From assembly GCA_036925085.1 (NCBI GenBank), contig JAUPFP010000047.1:823501-887500 (forward strand): a stretch of DNA of 64,000 bases, in the 5' to 3' direction. Below the pieces are notes generated by a model, which was given only the letters and a program-made list of their open reading frames with translations, did not search any database and was not told where the DNA came from. The position numbers and the translations under genes were made by a program. How positions within the stretch are numbered: the stretch's first letter is position 1; every line of letters starts with the position of its first letter. Source of the stretch: Brachycybe producta. Taxonomy: Eukaryota; Arthropoda; Diplopoda; Playtdesmida; Andrognathidae. This document shows positions 10,210 through 22,088 of this stretch, in pieces.

Positions 10210-12415
10210 AGTAAACACCTTTGTACATTTGAAATTTGCTCGTTTCACACTTTTTTTTCTTTCTTCCTGTGTGTCATTCAGGCTTACGGAATTTTTTTTT
10301 TGAGAAGAGAATGACACCAGTGTTGAACAAGGCATTTAATGTGCAATACCACACAGAAGTGTGACACTTGACATTATTTTTCGGCTCTCATGACGTGCGA
10401 GTTTGAACACCTTTATATCTTTAAAGCCTCTATACAATTTGTAACTTTTCGCCTTGACTGACTTGTTTCTTACAGGTTATTTTTTTTACTTTTCATTTCT
10501 TATCGTTTCATCCCTTTCGTTCTAATTTTTTTTTTATACTGACGCATTACCAAGATTTAATGTTGGGACCTCAATTTACATTCATTAAATCCACTTCAAT
10601 CTTGACTTGGCTGACAGCTGGTCTTAAGTGCTTTGAGTCATGCCGTTCGTTCGTTCAGATTTGATATTACCTTGTCAAATGGTGGATGTTATGGAGAGAG
10701 AATTTGAACGTGTTTTGGGTTCAGGGTGTTTTTTTTTTTTACTTTTTACTTTTTTTAACGCTTGTAACAATGTACAATTTGTGTCAAGAAGGAAAAAAAA
10801 TTTAAGAAAAAAAAATTCTGTACATGTTTTAAACATACAGTTCTAATCGAGGGGTGCATTATGTGATTGCGAACGATTGCGTACTGGATTTTCTAAGTAA
10901 TCTTAACCATTGTTTTGAAAGAAAAAAAAATTGCAAGGCAGTAACCGGTAGATCCTACAGTACTGTAACATTAGATAGAAAGTCCGCATATAATGTCGGC
11001 AAGAATTTTTTTATAATACGAGTTTTGGAGAGGCAGAATAGATATTTATTTTGATTTTGTCCCCTCGCATGGTGTCACTGCAGTGTCTAAAGCCTCGTTT
11101 TCACGGCGATAGTTCTTTCATGAGAGTAGTTATCATGAAAGTTGCGATAGTTCACTCTCAAGATAGTAACTGTCTACATGTCTTGATGTAACGTGATAGT
11201 TCTGTCACGACAGTGTGACGTCTACTTCACAGATATCATTGAGTCAACAACAGTGTTAATTCTCTCCTTTCAGAAGCCAAATTTCCCTACAAGCGGTCAC
11301 TCATCAACTAAGATTAAAGTTTAAGATTGTGTGGTGTTTTCCTTCACTTCATGACATTATTAGTCTTTTAGTTAAAAAATAATAATGAAATGTATCCACT
11401 CCTGGGTATATTTGTTATTAAATGCCCTTAAATGACCTCAGTCTCCTGAGGCCATCAGATTCAATTGTCTCCAAAAAACTTTGAAAATGTAATGTAATGT
11501 AATGTAATGTAGTTACATTAACTCTGCACAAGCTACATGTAACCAAAATATAAAAATATATTTTTTTTACTCGCATCTATGCAATACAGTATTGGATCCA
11601 ATAGAACTGTTAGATTTTGATCATATTTGGCACAATGCTTATTAAATTTGTGTCCAGTAACTGTGTAAAGTTCCAAAGGTGTAGCTTTAATGGAACCTGA
11701 ATTGTGGCTGTTAGAGAAGTTTCACGTTGGTACTGAGCCATTGTGTTATATAATATTTTTTACTAAACTTCCTCATCAAAGTTATGTTTAAAAACATAGG
11801 GAGTTACTGTACATTTAAGTTTCAAATAATAAAGTGGGCCTCTGAAGATGTTTACAATTCTAGGATCGACACCCAGCTAGATCCCACTTTTAAGTAACTT
11901 TAAGGGTATCTTATTGAAAATACCTCTCAAGTGGCTTTTCTTTGACATTGAAAGTGTGCTTTATGTCTAACTTATGGCTTTATGCTCGGTCTCACTTAAA
12001 ATAAGCACATAGAAAGATTATATATGCGACTGTATATTGGAAACGAACGCTACATTTTTAAATTCCCATTAAACTGACTACTGTTTGCAATTTTAAGACA
12101 CCATCGGAGCTCCTGTATTGTTTGCATTTTTCTAGAAATTATTTTAAAACGTCAGTCGCAATTAGTGATTTTCCGATACTATCGCGATTATTCGACGTAT
12201 GCAATAATCAAACTATAGGTTGTTTGAAGTCGAACTTTTCAGTGAACTAATTTTTTTGCCTTTATTTATAAACGGCTACTTAGTTAGAAAGTCTGAAATG
12301 CACGAATGTTCGAATGAAAACAATCCATTGAAGTCCATTGAGAGAGTAATAAGCCAACAGAAAAGGTTCCAGCCTTGTACTATTACCGGTTGCAGAAATA
12401 TCTTTATGTGGGGGT
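10210..12415. other. AT-rich non-coding DNA
   Basis: No gene is recognised. An AATGT pentamer run lies at 11486-11510. A stretch at about 11090-11230 (starting AAGCCTCGTTTTCACGG) resembles one end of a Harbinger-like element, but I could not find the matching second end. Confidence 0.5.
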
Positions 12416-12670
12416 ATGGCATTAAGGTATACCCCAAATATTTAGGCTTATTTTTCTCAAAAATAGTAACTGTCCAAAAAAAATTCAGTTGTCCCAATCA
12501 GTCCATTTGCTATATATTCCATTTCAATTGTCGTTTTAGTTGTCCCAAACACTTTAGAGATATCATGGATTTGGGATGGATATCAATGGCATTAAGGTAC
12601 TGTACCCCAATTTTTGTATGCAATTTTTCTTGAAAAAAAGAACTGTTCTGAGAAAATTTAAATTGTTGTC
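12416..12670. repeat. Two diverged direct repeats of about 80 bp
   Basis: Blocks starting GGCATTAAGGTA at about 12418 and 12588 both run through a CCCCAA stretch, a TTTTTCT..AAAA stretch and an AACTGT core. They are clearly related but diverged, about 170 bp apart. Confidence 0.55.
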
Positions 12671-12868
12671 CAAATGTTCTCATTAGATATCGTCTCATTT
12701 ACAAAGAACTTTGTCCCAATCACTTTAGCGTATACTGGTACCTTAATAACAGCCCATTCAATGCAATTCTAAACGTGTTTTTTTGTTTGTTTTTAACTAA
12801 AATACAATAACTTAGGTTGTTTGCAAAGCACGACAGGTATATGCACTTAGCTTCATCCAGTATTGAAT

Positions 12869-13014
12869 CCAACTCATCCACGGTATTCACAACTGTAGAT
12901 AAGTGGATAGGAATCAATATGTCTAGCTACAGCCATAGACTTAACCATTGATTTAGCTAGATAATGGCTACCTATCCGCGTATTCACGGTTGTGAATATG
13001 GTGGCAGGAGTTGG
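12869..13014. repeat. Imperfect palindrome
   Basis: CCAACTC...ATTCACAACTGT...GGATAG (12869-12911) pairs with CTATCCG...ATTCACGGTTGTGAAT...GAGTTGG (12972-13014). The arms are about 43 bp with a 60-bp middle that has its own TCTAGCTA/TAGCTAGA pairing. A small MITE is possible. Confidence 0.55.
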
Positions 13015-14188
13015 ATTAACTATTCCAAGATTGAATTCTGGATTGGTGTGCGTTCAGACACCATATGTACGGTATTGAGTAGGGTATTCAATACCAGATT
13101 AATTGCCAATCTTGAACTAAATATGAATAAATCCGTTTTCAAAGCATTGTATGGTAGTTAGCTGTATTGAAAATATTTCTGCCTTATTATGGTAACAAGG
13201 TTGATAAAGTACAAAACAAAGATATGACTGAAATACATTATTTATAAATTTTGTACTCATCATTTCAAATGCAGATGATATCTTTATTTATATTTTTATT
13301 CAACAGCACAATTTTTAATGTATTATTTAAAATAATACTACAAACAATTTGATAAAAATAAGGTTTAGTGTTTTTGATGAAATTCTTTCAGGGCTATTGT
13401 TTCTTTTGAAGAAAGAATATTGTTTGTTTGACCTAAGGCATTGTTTTATTTGTTTTAGAAATCGATAGACATACAAACAATGAACCAGGTTTTATGAAAT
13501 AATGTTTTCTTGTAAACGAACGAAAAAAAAATCTTTTGCTTTAAATAACATATGAAACAAAAGCAAAAGAAACTCTTAGAAATGCGTGGATTTCTAATAT
13601 ATACGACCCCGTATGTTTTTTTTTAATATGCGGTTTTTGTGATGTTGTTTACATGGATTTCAAGATAAAAATAATTTTAAAAAAGTAGTGCAAAATGTAT
13701 TAAGTTTTTTTTTAATTTGATTTTGTAATTGCAAAATCAATAGATTTATGTTTATATTTGATATATAATATTTGTTTATTATTAATTCTTTGTTTAACAT
13801 TTTTTACTATAGTTTATTACTTATAGCTACAGTACTGGCTGCCAAGATGCAACCCGTGCAAAATTATCATTTGAGTGCACTTCTTAATAATTATAAGGAG
13901 TGTACTGTACAGTATACTAGAAGTTCCTGTATATATACGTCATACCATTTGATGGGTGATTAAGGTGATTTAGGTGACTGTATAGATAATCATTTTGTGT
14001 CCCCCCCCCCGTTTAACAAGATAGCAGTAGCTACTGCAGTGGCTATCTTGTAAAACAAGCGAATCACATCGTTATTACAAATTGTTTATTCGTAATAACA
14101 AATTGTTTATTCGTAATAACAAATTGTGAATTTGCAAAGCAATGGTTAAGAGTCTAGACACTCCAGCATGCATGTTCTGCATCACTCC
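13015..14188. other. AT-rich non-coding DNA with a hairpin and short tandem repeat
   Basis: No gene is seen. ACAAGATAGC (14016-14025) pairs with GCTATCTTGT (14042-14051). A 21-bp unit (TTTATTCGTAATAACAAATTG) is repeated twice at 14085-14126. A run of ten C lies near 14001-14010. Confidence 0.55.
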
Positions 14189-14990
14189 TGTGACACCCTG
14201 TATTCACAGAGTTGTGGAAGACCCTGTAGAAATTCCTTTCTGACAGTATGGCACCCCTTGGTGCACAGATGTCCAGACTTGGGTGGCCTGAATTCTGTGT
14301 GAATTCGTGGAACTCAGTCTGACCATGAGAATTGGGAAAAGAGTCCCAGAAATACCTTTCCTTTTAAGGTAGTATCCCCAGCCCAGGGCAATGATTGGCC
14401 CAGTTAATCAATAATTAAGCCCTGAGGTGACAGTCGCCCCTCCCAGGAGACCAAACAAGAGTGCCGTGCAGCCTATGTGTGAGGGCAGTTAAAAGTGGTG
14501 AGATCTCGAGTAAAGTTGAAGTTCTGACTTACGAAGAGATCCATTTTCTATTATGTAAAGTGCAATACCATAATTTAGAGGTATAAAGAGTAAAGAGATT
14601 ATACATTTTTAGCGACCACAACAAAGTGTGAGTTTTGTGTATTGATGTATTTGAGTTACAGAACCCAACCAATGGGATTTCCGATGGAGGTACTCAGAAA
14701 CTTTCTGAGTCCCTCTGTTTGGAGCCTCTAAGTGACTAACGGACAGAGACGGTGACATCGGTATTGTCACGCCCTGTATGAGGAAGATTCCCTGAGAATA
14801 AGGTTTTTTTGTGGACCTTTACAAGGCTGGACTGGAACGACTAAAGGAGCGGGTAAAGTGTCCGAACTTTAAGAATGTCTCGACCGGTCAAGGCAACTAG
14901 AGCAGAGGCTGGCTCGCAGCCCGATCCACCCATCACTGGCGGATCAAAAGGGTCAGCATCATCACACTGTGTCCAAAAACAAGATATCAA
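14189..14990 (+). mobile_element. LTR-like retroelement fragment (TGTGACACC family, copy 1)
   Basis: The stretch starts TGTGACACCCTG and shares ordered blocks with the copy at 61508: the start, GGCACC..CTTG, GAGAAAAGTCCCA, AAGGTA.TAT, GTGACAGT.GCCCCTCCCA, and a block near ACCAATRGRRT and CAGAAAC.TTCTGAG. Near 14877 an ATG opens a short frame (MSRPVKATRAEAG...) recalling a Gag start. I read it as LTR plus leader of a broken element; no second LTR or target duplication is visible. Confidence 0.45.
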
Positions 14991-16493
14991 TTCTAGCTAT
15001 CTTTAGTGCCATTAAATTGAATTTTGAAAAAAATAATTACGATCGAAAGTGTAATTTCTTCTAAATTGTTGTGGCTAGGTTTATTTGTTGCAATATTTAA
15101 AGGGTTTTTATTTTATAGAATTTTGAATTATGCTAATTTGTTCGACCCATGTTAAAGACTATTAACCTTTAAAAAGGTCCATTCTGTCAGCCTCCCTTCG
15201 GTTCATCAGAAACATCTTTGAGCTTTGAGAAAAATCGGATGTATTCCTTAATATGTTCTTGAGGTATTAAGGTAATCTTCGTGCTGCAGTTGTGTTGCTA
15301 GATCCACTTCAGCAACTTTATAATTGCCAAATTGACTATGTGTTATGGCACGTGAAACTCTGGAGTATCTAAGCTGTTAATAAATTATCACGTTCACCAC
15401 GTGCTGATTGCTACAACCTCCATTGGCAAGTTTAAAAAAAGGCGAAATGTGCGACTAACATCAACAGACAACAAAACCACACATTACATGAATGCATGCC
15501 ACAAGTTGACGCGACTTCTCCTGAGCTACACGTGACTGACTATGTAGGCCTACAGTATATATTATATGGAAGTTAACTAGCCTCACTTTCCTTAATTCAA
15601 CGATGTGTCTACTGGTTAAACGTTTTAGTTCCTTATCTGGCTGTTTTATTTCCTAAGTCTCAGTAAACTTTTCGCCATTCTCTTTTTGAATTCAATGTAT
15701 ATCCTGCTTTAATCATACTATAGTAGTGACCACAGCCACATTCCTGCATAAACCATAGAGTACACATAGTAGCTATGGCCAAAGGAATGAAAATGGCACG
15801 TGGAATGGCTAACATAAGTGTTTTCCACCAGCTTTCTCCCGCCGGGCGAAAATACTCTTTATTTACATTTATTGGAAATATTTTAAATCGGGCTCTTTTT
15901 ACACGGGACAGGTTCTCGGTTTGCAGTACTGTTCTATCGAATTGTTTTAACTTTGGCGTTCCATTGGCTGTAGATTCTTGTTGTTTAAAACCTAAAGAAT
16001 AATATATTATTTAATAAAATGTGTTTAAGGAAGTTGCTTTCTTTACAGGTATAGGCCTACTATTTTTCAACTAAAGTGTTAAGTTTAATTTAAACTACAT
16101 ATTTCTTTTGTGTGGTTTTAAAGCTGCTACTTGGTTTTGCTTAAGTTTAAAGTAACAAATGGTACTAATAGCAATTAGTAAACCCACCGTGCAACTTGCA
16201 TGAAAGGAAAATGTACTATAACTAAAGGCTTAAGCAAAATACTGGGCTACATGCAAGAGAACATACTGTAGTACTCCTCAAGATAAATTTAGAAAGGTAA
16301 AACAACTCCTTGTTAGAAAAAAAGAAAACGTTAAAAGTTAGTGAAGTATCGGCCATCATAAGGCCATCAATTTTTTTTGTGTAATCATTAATTTGTATTG
16401 TAACTGAAGCTGTTAAGTACAGTTTGCGACATCTATTTAGCCACACTCAGCTATGGCACCAAATGCTCCATAGGAAGTGCTGTTAGTTGAGTT
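14991..16493. other. AT-rich non-coding DNA
   Basis: No gene or clear repeat is recognised. Short ORFs (for example 15775-16002) have no recognisable motif. Confidence 0.5.
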
Positions 16494-16499
16494 AACTCA

Positions 16500-18576
16500 A
16501 GTAGTATACAACACCTATATGGACAAGGAAGTGGCTTAGGGGTGGGCAACGTGCGGCCCGCGAGCCACCCCTGCCGTCACTTCCTGTCCATATAGGTGTT
16601 GAAGGGGTGAAAAAGCAAAAACAAAATGGCGGTTATGGGTGTTGCCAGGTGGAATGTAAAAAGGGGTGAAGTGTGGAGGAATATTACTGGTTTTTGCAGT
16701 GGGTGGTTGGGTTGAATTACGCTTGCGGCCCACAAGCTGTTATGAGTGATTTTTTTGGGAATTTCTTATTAATTAAATTAATTTTCATCCAGAGAAGTTA
16801 TGAATTTGAAGTTACTGTTTTGTGTGTGAAAGCAAGATGGCGGCGTAAAAAGGGGTGAAGTGAGGCGGTATATTATTGGTTTTTGTAGTGGGTGATTGGG
16901 TTAATTTATGCTTGTGGCTCGCGAGACACAAAATGCGGCCCACGAGCTGTTATGAGTGATTTTTCTTGGAATTTGTTATTTATTGTGAAAAAAGGACAAG
17001 ATGGCGGCGTAAAAAAGGGTGAAGTGAGGCGGAATATTATTAGTTTTGTAGTGGGTGGTTGTGTTGAATTACGCTTGCAGCCCACGAGCCACAAAATGTG
17101 GCCCACGAGCTGTTATGAGTGGTTTTTTTGGAATTTCTTGTTAATTAAATTCCAAAAAAAACAAAATGGCGGCGTAAAAAGGGGTGACGTGAGGCGGAAT
17201 ATTATTAGTTTTTGTTTGTGTGATTTTTTTGGGATTTGATATCATTTATGAAATTAATTTTTCCTAGAGAAGTTATGAAATATTTTTTTAAGTTATTATT
17301 CTGTTAAGGAAAAGAAGATGATGGCAAATTGAGTCCATTAATGTATGATTGTAAGTGTGCATTTGTGTGTATAAAAATATAACTTTTTTTACCTGAATCC
17401 TTTGGTGCTGGCTTTACTGCTACTCTGCGAAGTTGCTGTTAAGTTTAGGGCATTTCGATGCACTTCCCTGCTTATCACAATCTAAACACTGGTAAACTTT
17501 TTGCACAAAGTACATCAATTGTGGAGCACATGTTGCTTGGTTAAAATTTCATTAACTTATGAATGCCATATATTTTTAATGGTGGAGGGTGCTGTTCATG
17601 TGATAAGCCAGGAAGTGCATCGAAATGCCCTAAACTTAACAGCAACTTCACAGAGTAGCAGTAAAGCCAGCACCAAAGGATTCAGGTAAAAAAAGTTATA
17701 TTTTTATACACACAAATGCACACTTACACTCATACATTAATGGCCTCAATTTGCCGCCATCTTCTTTTCCTTCACAGAATAATAACTTAAAAATATATCT
17801 AGGAGAGGAATCTCTAGGAAAAATTAATTTCATAAATGATATCAAATCCCAAAAAATCACACAAACAAAAACTAATAATATTCCACCTCACTTCACCCCT
17901 TTTTATGCCGCCATCTTGTTTTTTTTTGGAATTTAATTAACAAGAAATTCCAAAAAACCACTCATAACAGCTCGTCGGCCACATTTTGTGGCTCACGGGC
18001 CACAAGCGTAATTCAACCCAACCACCCACTACAAAAACTAATAATATTCCACCTCACTTCACCCCTTTTTATGCCAGCATCTTGCCCTTTTTTCACAATA
18101 AATAACAAATTCCAAGAAAAATCACTCATAACAGCTCATGGGCCGCATTTTGTGGCTCAATCACCCACTACAAAAACCAATAATATACCGCCTCACTTCA
18201 CCCCTTTTTTACGCCGCCATCTTGCTTTCACACACAAAAAGTAACTTCAAATTCATAACTTCTCTGGATGAAAATTAATTTAATTAATAAGAAATTCCCA
18301 AAAAAATCACTCATAACAGCTTTTGGGACCACATTTGTGGCTCACGGGCCGCAAGCGTAATTCAACCCAACAACCCACTGCAAAAACCAGTAATATTCCT
18401 CCACACTTCACCTCTTTTTACATTCCACCTGGCACCACCTATTGCCGCCATTTTGTTTTTGCTTTCTCACTCCTTCAACACCTATATGGACTGGAAGTGA
18501 CATCAGGGGTGGCTCGCGGGCCGCACGTTGCCCATCCCTACGCCACTTCCGGTCCATATAGGTGTTGTATACTACT
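16500..18576. mobile_element. Fold-back element: 2.08-kb near-palindrome
   Basis: The left arm (16500-17478) and right arm (17600-18576) are inverted copies of about 978 bp around a 121-bp loop. Both begin AGTAGTATACAACACC from the outside. AACTCA lies directly outside each end (16494-16499 and 18577-18582), a possible 6-bp target duplication. Each tip is itself a hairpin: CACCTATATGGAC..GGAAGTG flanks a core with TAGGG.TGGGCAACGTGCGG, a hAT-like terminal sequence, and returns inverted. Each arm also holds about four degenerate units of 160-190 bp with CAAGATGGCGGC and AAAAAGGGGTGAAGTG. No transposase is present. Arm differences show it is not brand new. Fold-back or hAT-derived origin is an inference. 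Confidence 0.85.
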
Positions 18577-18659
18577 AACTCAGTATATTTATCTTGATAT
18601 TCTTTGCAAATACATACAGTGAATGCACGTAGAATGAAGTAAGATTTTGGAACAATTAA

Positions 18660-19428
18660 GGCCGGACACACACTAAATGAGACAAAATGTTCTGAGGCGG
18701 TTTGAGTTAAGCAGAAAGAAAAAAAAAATAACATTGGTACAAGTGCAGGTAGCACACACTGGTGATACAAGACGTCTTGTCTGACTGATATACGTATCAA
18801 ACGTGTCTGAACACCCATCGCCGGCAACTGGGTTATCTCTGACAAGAAGAGCCATTCCTATAATAATGACCTTCGAGAACTTCTTCATCCGATGAAGACA
18901 TTTTGAAACCGAGCATGTGCAGATTGGCTTCAAAGAAGTTGTGGGTTTGGAAAGTTCTATGAATGTTTGGTTTTGTTTTATTTCGTGTGGGTTGTAGTCA
19001 GAACAGACATGCTTCAGATATTTTGTCTGAAACGCTTCAGTCAGTAAGTCTTATTTAGTCGGTGTCTGGCCTAGACCTGTGCGCCGCCGCCGGTGTTTTT
19101 GACGCAAAAAACGCCGCCGCTCGCCGCTTGTACTTTTTTTTAAAAACCCGCCGCCACTCGCCGCCGGTGTATGACTGGCGGCCGCCGAATTCAAATTTGT
19201 TTTGGTTGGTTTTGTTTCAAAAACTGCCATAGGAATGAAATGATACCATATTCGATATTTATCGATTTCAATTTGTATCGATAATTAGCACATTCACTAT
19301 ATCGATAAATCGATATATTTGTTCGATATGTTCAATTCCAGTCGCCGGTAGTCGCCGCCGCCTGCTCGTATTTACCCTCGCCCGCCGCCGCCGATCAATA
19401 TGCTACGGCGCGCAGGTCTAGTCTGGCC
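18660..19428. mobile_element. PIF/Harbinger-like MITE interrupted by a hAT-like MITE
   Basis: The ends are GGCCGGACACACACTAAAT on the left and, read inverted from the right, GGCCAGACACCGACTAAAT. TAA flanks both sides (18657-18659 and 19429-19431); a 3-bp TWA duplication and GGC-type ends are typical of PIF/Harbinger. Without the inner insertion (19072-19420 plus one copy of its duplication) the element is about 412 bp. It has no transposase ORF. Confidence 0.75.
19072..19420. mobile_element. GC-rich hAT-like MITE nested in the Harbinger-like MITE
   Basis: The element is 349 bp. Its ends are TAGACCTGTGCGCCG and, inverted from the right, TAGACCTGCGCGCCG. GTCTGGCC is duplicated perfectly on both sides (19064-19071 and 19421-19428), an 8-bp hAT-type duplication. 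Each flank is packed with CCG/CGC triplets, in sharp contrast to the AT-rich surroundings. The middle holds several ATCGATA-type palindromes. There is no ORF for a transposase. Confidence 0.85.
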
Positions 19429-19431
19429 TAA

Positions 19432-22074
19432 GTGTGCATGCATGGCGTATAACACTGTAATATACACGATGTTTAGAATATTGTATGATCTTTTTTGAAA
19501 TGAAAACGTATGGAGGATGGTGGTTTTTACGTTTTTTCTATGCCTATTGTGATTTTTCCGAGACTTTTCTCTAGTGCTTTAGGTAGATTAGTTGGAAACT
19601 AATGTTTGTTTTCGTTTATTCGCAATCGAAATCTCGCTGTACGCTTATTAATACAGTAGAAGTTACACTATGGCATAATGCAACTAAAATGGGCAAAGTT
19701 TATGTCATTGCAAACCGACATTTGTGATTTTTCCAAGTGTTATATTACCTGTACAGTATAGTTAATTTAATTTTTTAAAGAGTCTCTGAAGTGAAGGTGA
19801 TTGATTATTAACGTGAATTTATGTGTATCAGTCGTGCTTTTGTTTATTACTTTATTTACTAGAAGCATGCCCGTCATAAGAGGAGGATTTTAGAATTGGG
19901 GGGGGGGGACATATGAATAAGGGAATATTGCCCGTCTTAGACTCCTTGGACTTTAACCTTTTAAATAAATATGTATATAGATATTATATAACAGATGTAT
20001 ACCACCATCTCTATAAGTGAAACGTTATAATAGTTAGCACTGACACAACAACAGAGGATTCGACGTGAAAGCGTTAGTGCTATTGTAAACGCTACTTGGT
20101 GGCCTAAAGGTATAACGGTTTACCACTGACACGTCAGAGCGTTCCAGAGAGAGAAATAAATTGATAGATAGATACGATGATGATGACGTGGGTGCTCATA
20201 ATAATAATTACCTCTCGACTTTTGCATGAAATCCAATTGAAATACAGTGAGATTATTTTCCAGTGATATGTTGGTTGGCTTTTTGTCATTGACATTTGTA
20301 GTGTTGGAAACAATGGAATTAATAATTCCTTCTCGTAGGGTCATCTGTAGACGAAACAATTATTAAAATCGTCCAATTTAAAAAGGATAAAAAGTTTGGA
20401 ATATAATGAGTTAATGTATATCTACCATGTCTATGGATGTTATTGTTATACTGCAAACAGTAATAATTAGAAGGAACATAATGTAAAATTTATACATTCG
20501 AATCGGATATTTTTTTTACGAAACACTTCAATTTTTTGTTCTGATAAATGTATATTATAATCCATTCGTATTTTACTAAGTCTGCTTATACAGTAGTCTC
20601 ACGAAGAGTGCTAATACGTAAGCAAAAAAACATATGGTGCGAGTTGAGGTCCATGTGTTTCTTTATACAATAGAACGTATTTGTTACAGCCAAAGTAAAA
20701 AATAAGTCATTCTGCAGATATGCTAGACAATGTACTGTATGTTCGAGAATAAGTTTTGGTCTTGTCTACTAAAGCCAGATCTGTATGCGGTTCTTAATAA
20801 TAACCACGGCATGTATTGCGATCACTTCAGCATAGGCGTGAATGCAGAACGGTATCGCACAACATCAAGGTCTAGCATGCTTGTTATGTGGCATGGTTCA
20901 CCTGAGTAAATAAGTAGGCTTAGTCAGTGTTTTTTTGACAAAACATCAAACGTGATATACATTTACATGTACGGTATGGCCCAGTGTTACACAGGTTCGG
21001 ACAGGTTACTCACTGCAGCCATGTCATGTTCTGCCACCCCGATATGTGTTGAAATTTTGTTCCACAATATTTTATTATAACACTAATACGATAACCATAA
21101 ACGTGAATTGGGATTGAAAAGTGGGGTGGCAAGAGTTGGGAGATCCAAAACAAAAAAGACCTAGTATTGCATTGCATTATTGGAAGGATTGAACTGTTGC
21201 GGCATTAAAAATGCTTCATGCTGGCCATGCAAATTGGTGACAAATGTGCGAACTTGTATCCAGTTTGGGGGTGGCGGCCGCCACTCCACGCGCCCCCTAA
21301 TTTACGAATATGAGGATAACCATGACCGAAACACGGTTATGTTATGGTAAAGTGCACTAGGCTGGAGCCAACTTTAAAAGTTCGGTGTGCCTCGATTTCT
21401 CCAGGCAAATGATACTGTATAGTGTGTGAGCCTAAAAAAGTTTCAGAACTACTGGCCTAAACACTATTCATTTTTTCGAATTTAGACTTAACGATTTGAT
21501 AGTTTCCAGATTTACTAATATATGTACATAATAACTGCTTCTCCACTTTGTCAGTAATCAGAATACGTTAAACCCCATTGGCTTTATACCTTGTACACAC
21601 ATGAGTTAAATAAATTTAAATTAAATGTGTTTCGGTGAATTATACGGAATCCAGAAAAGGACATGAATCAAATAAAAAATTGACTTTATTATTAATATTT
21701 TAAATTGAAATACGAAATCAATATTTTTTCAATAGTTTATATATTATACATATTTAAGTAGTAACTCAATATTTTCAAATTATTAACTGAATTCGATATA
21801 TTGTTTGTTTGCCCTCCACAAGGCTCCGTAGAACACGTTTATTATTTAAATGCATTTAAATTATCATGGGTGGACTAGGTAATACACTTCAGACATATTC
21901 AATTGTTGGCCGCACATGCTGCAGGTGTTAGACTTACGTAACTGTGTAGGCTTTATCAAAATTGGCGACGTTTTCAGCTTAATTTTCACCCTTTAAAAAG
22001 ATTAAAACTTTTAGTAATATTTGTAGCAATTTATCGAGACTTACCCAACAATTGGCAAAATATTTTTTTAAATT
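19432..22074. other. AT-rich non-coding DNA
   Basis: No gene is recognised across about 2.6 kb. A G run lies near 19900 and a GGCGGCCGCC palindrome near 21275. ORFs are short and without motifs. Confidence 0.5.
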
Positions 22075-22088
22075 CATCATCATCATCA

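Noticed and set aside
11090-11240. Possible complete Harbinger-like MITE
   Set aside because: Only one plausible end was found; no matching inverted end or target duplication is visible.
12220-12633. 137-codon plus-strand ORF
   Set aside because: It crosses a diverged direct repeat and shows no motif. The length is within chance for six frames of AT-rich DNA.
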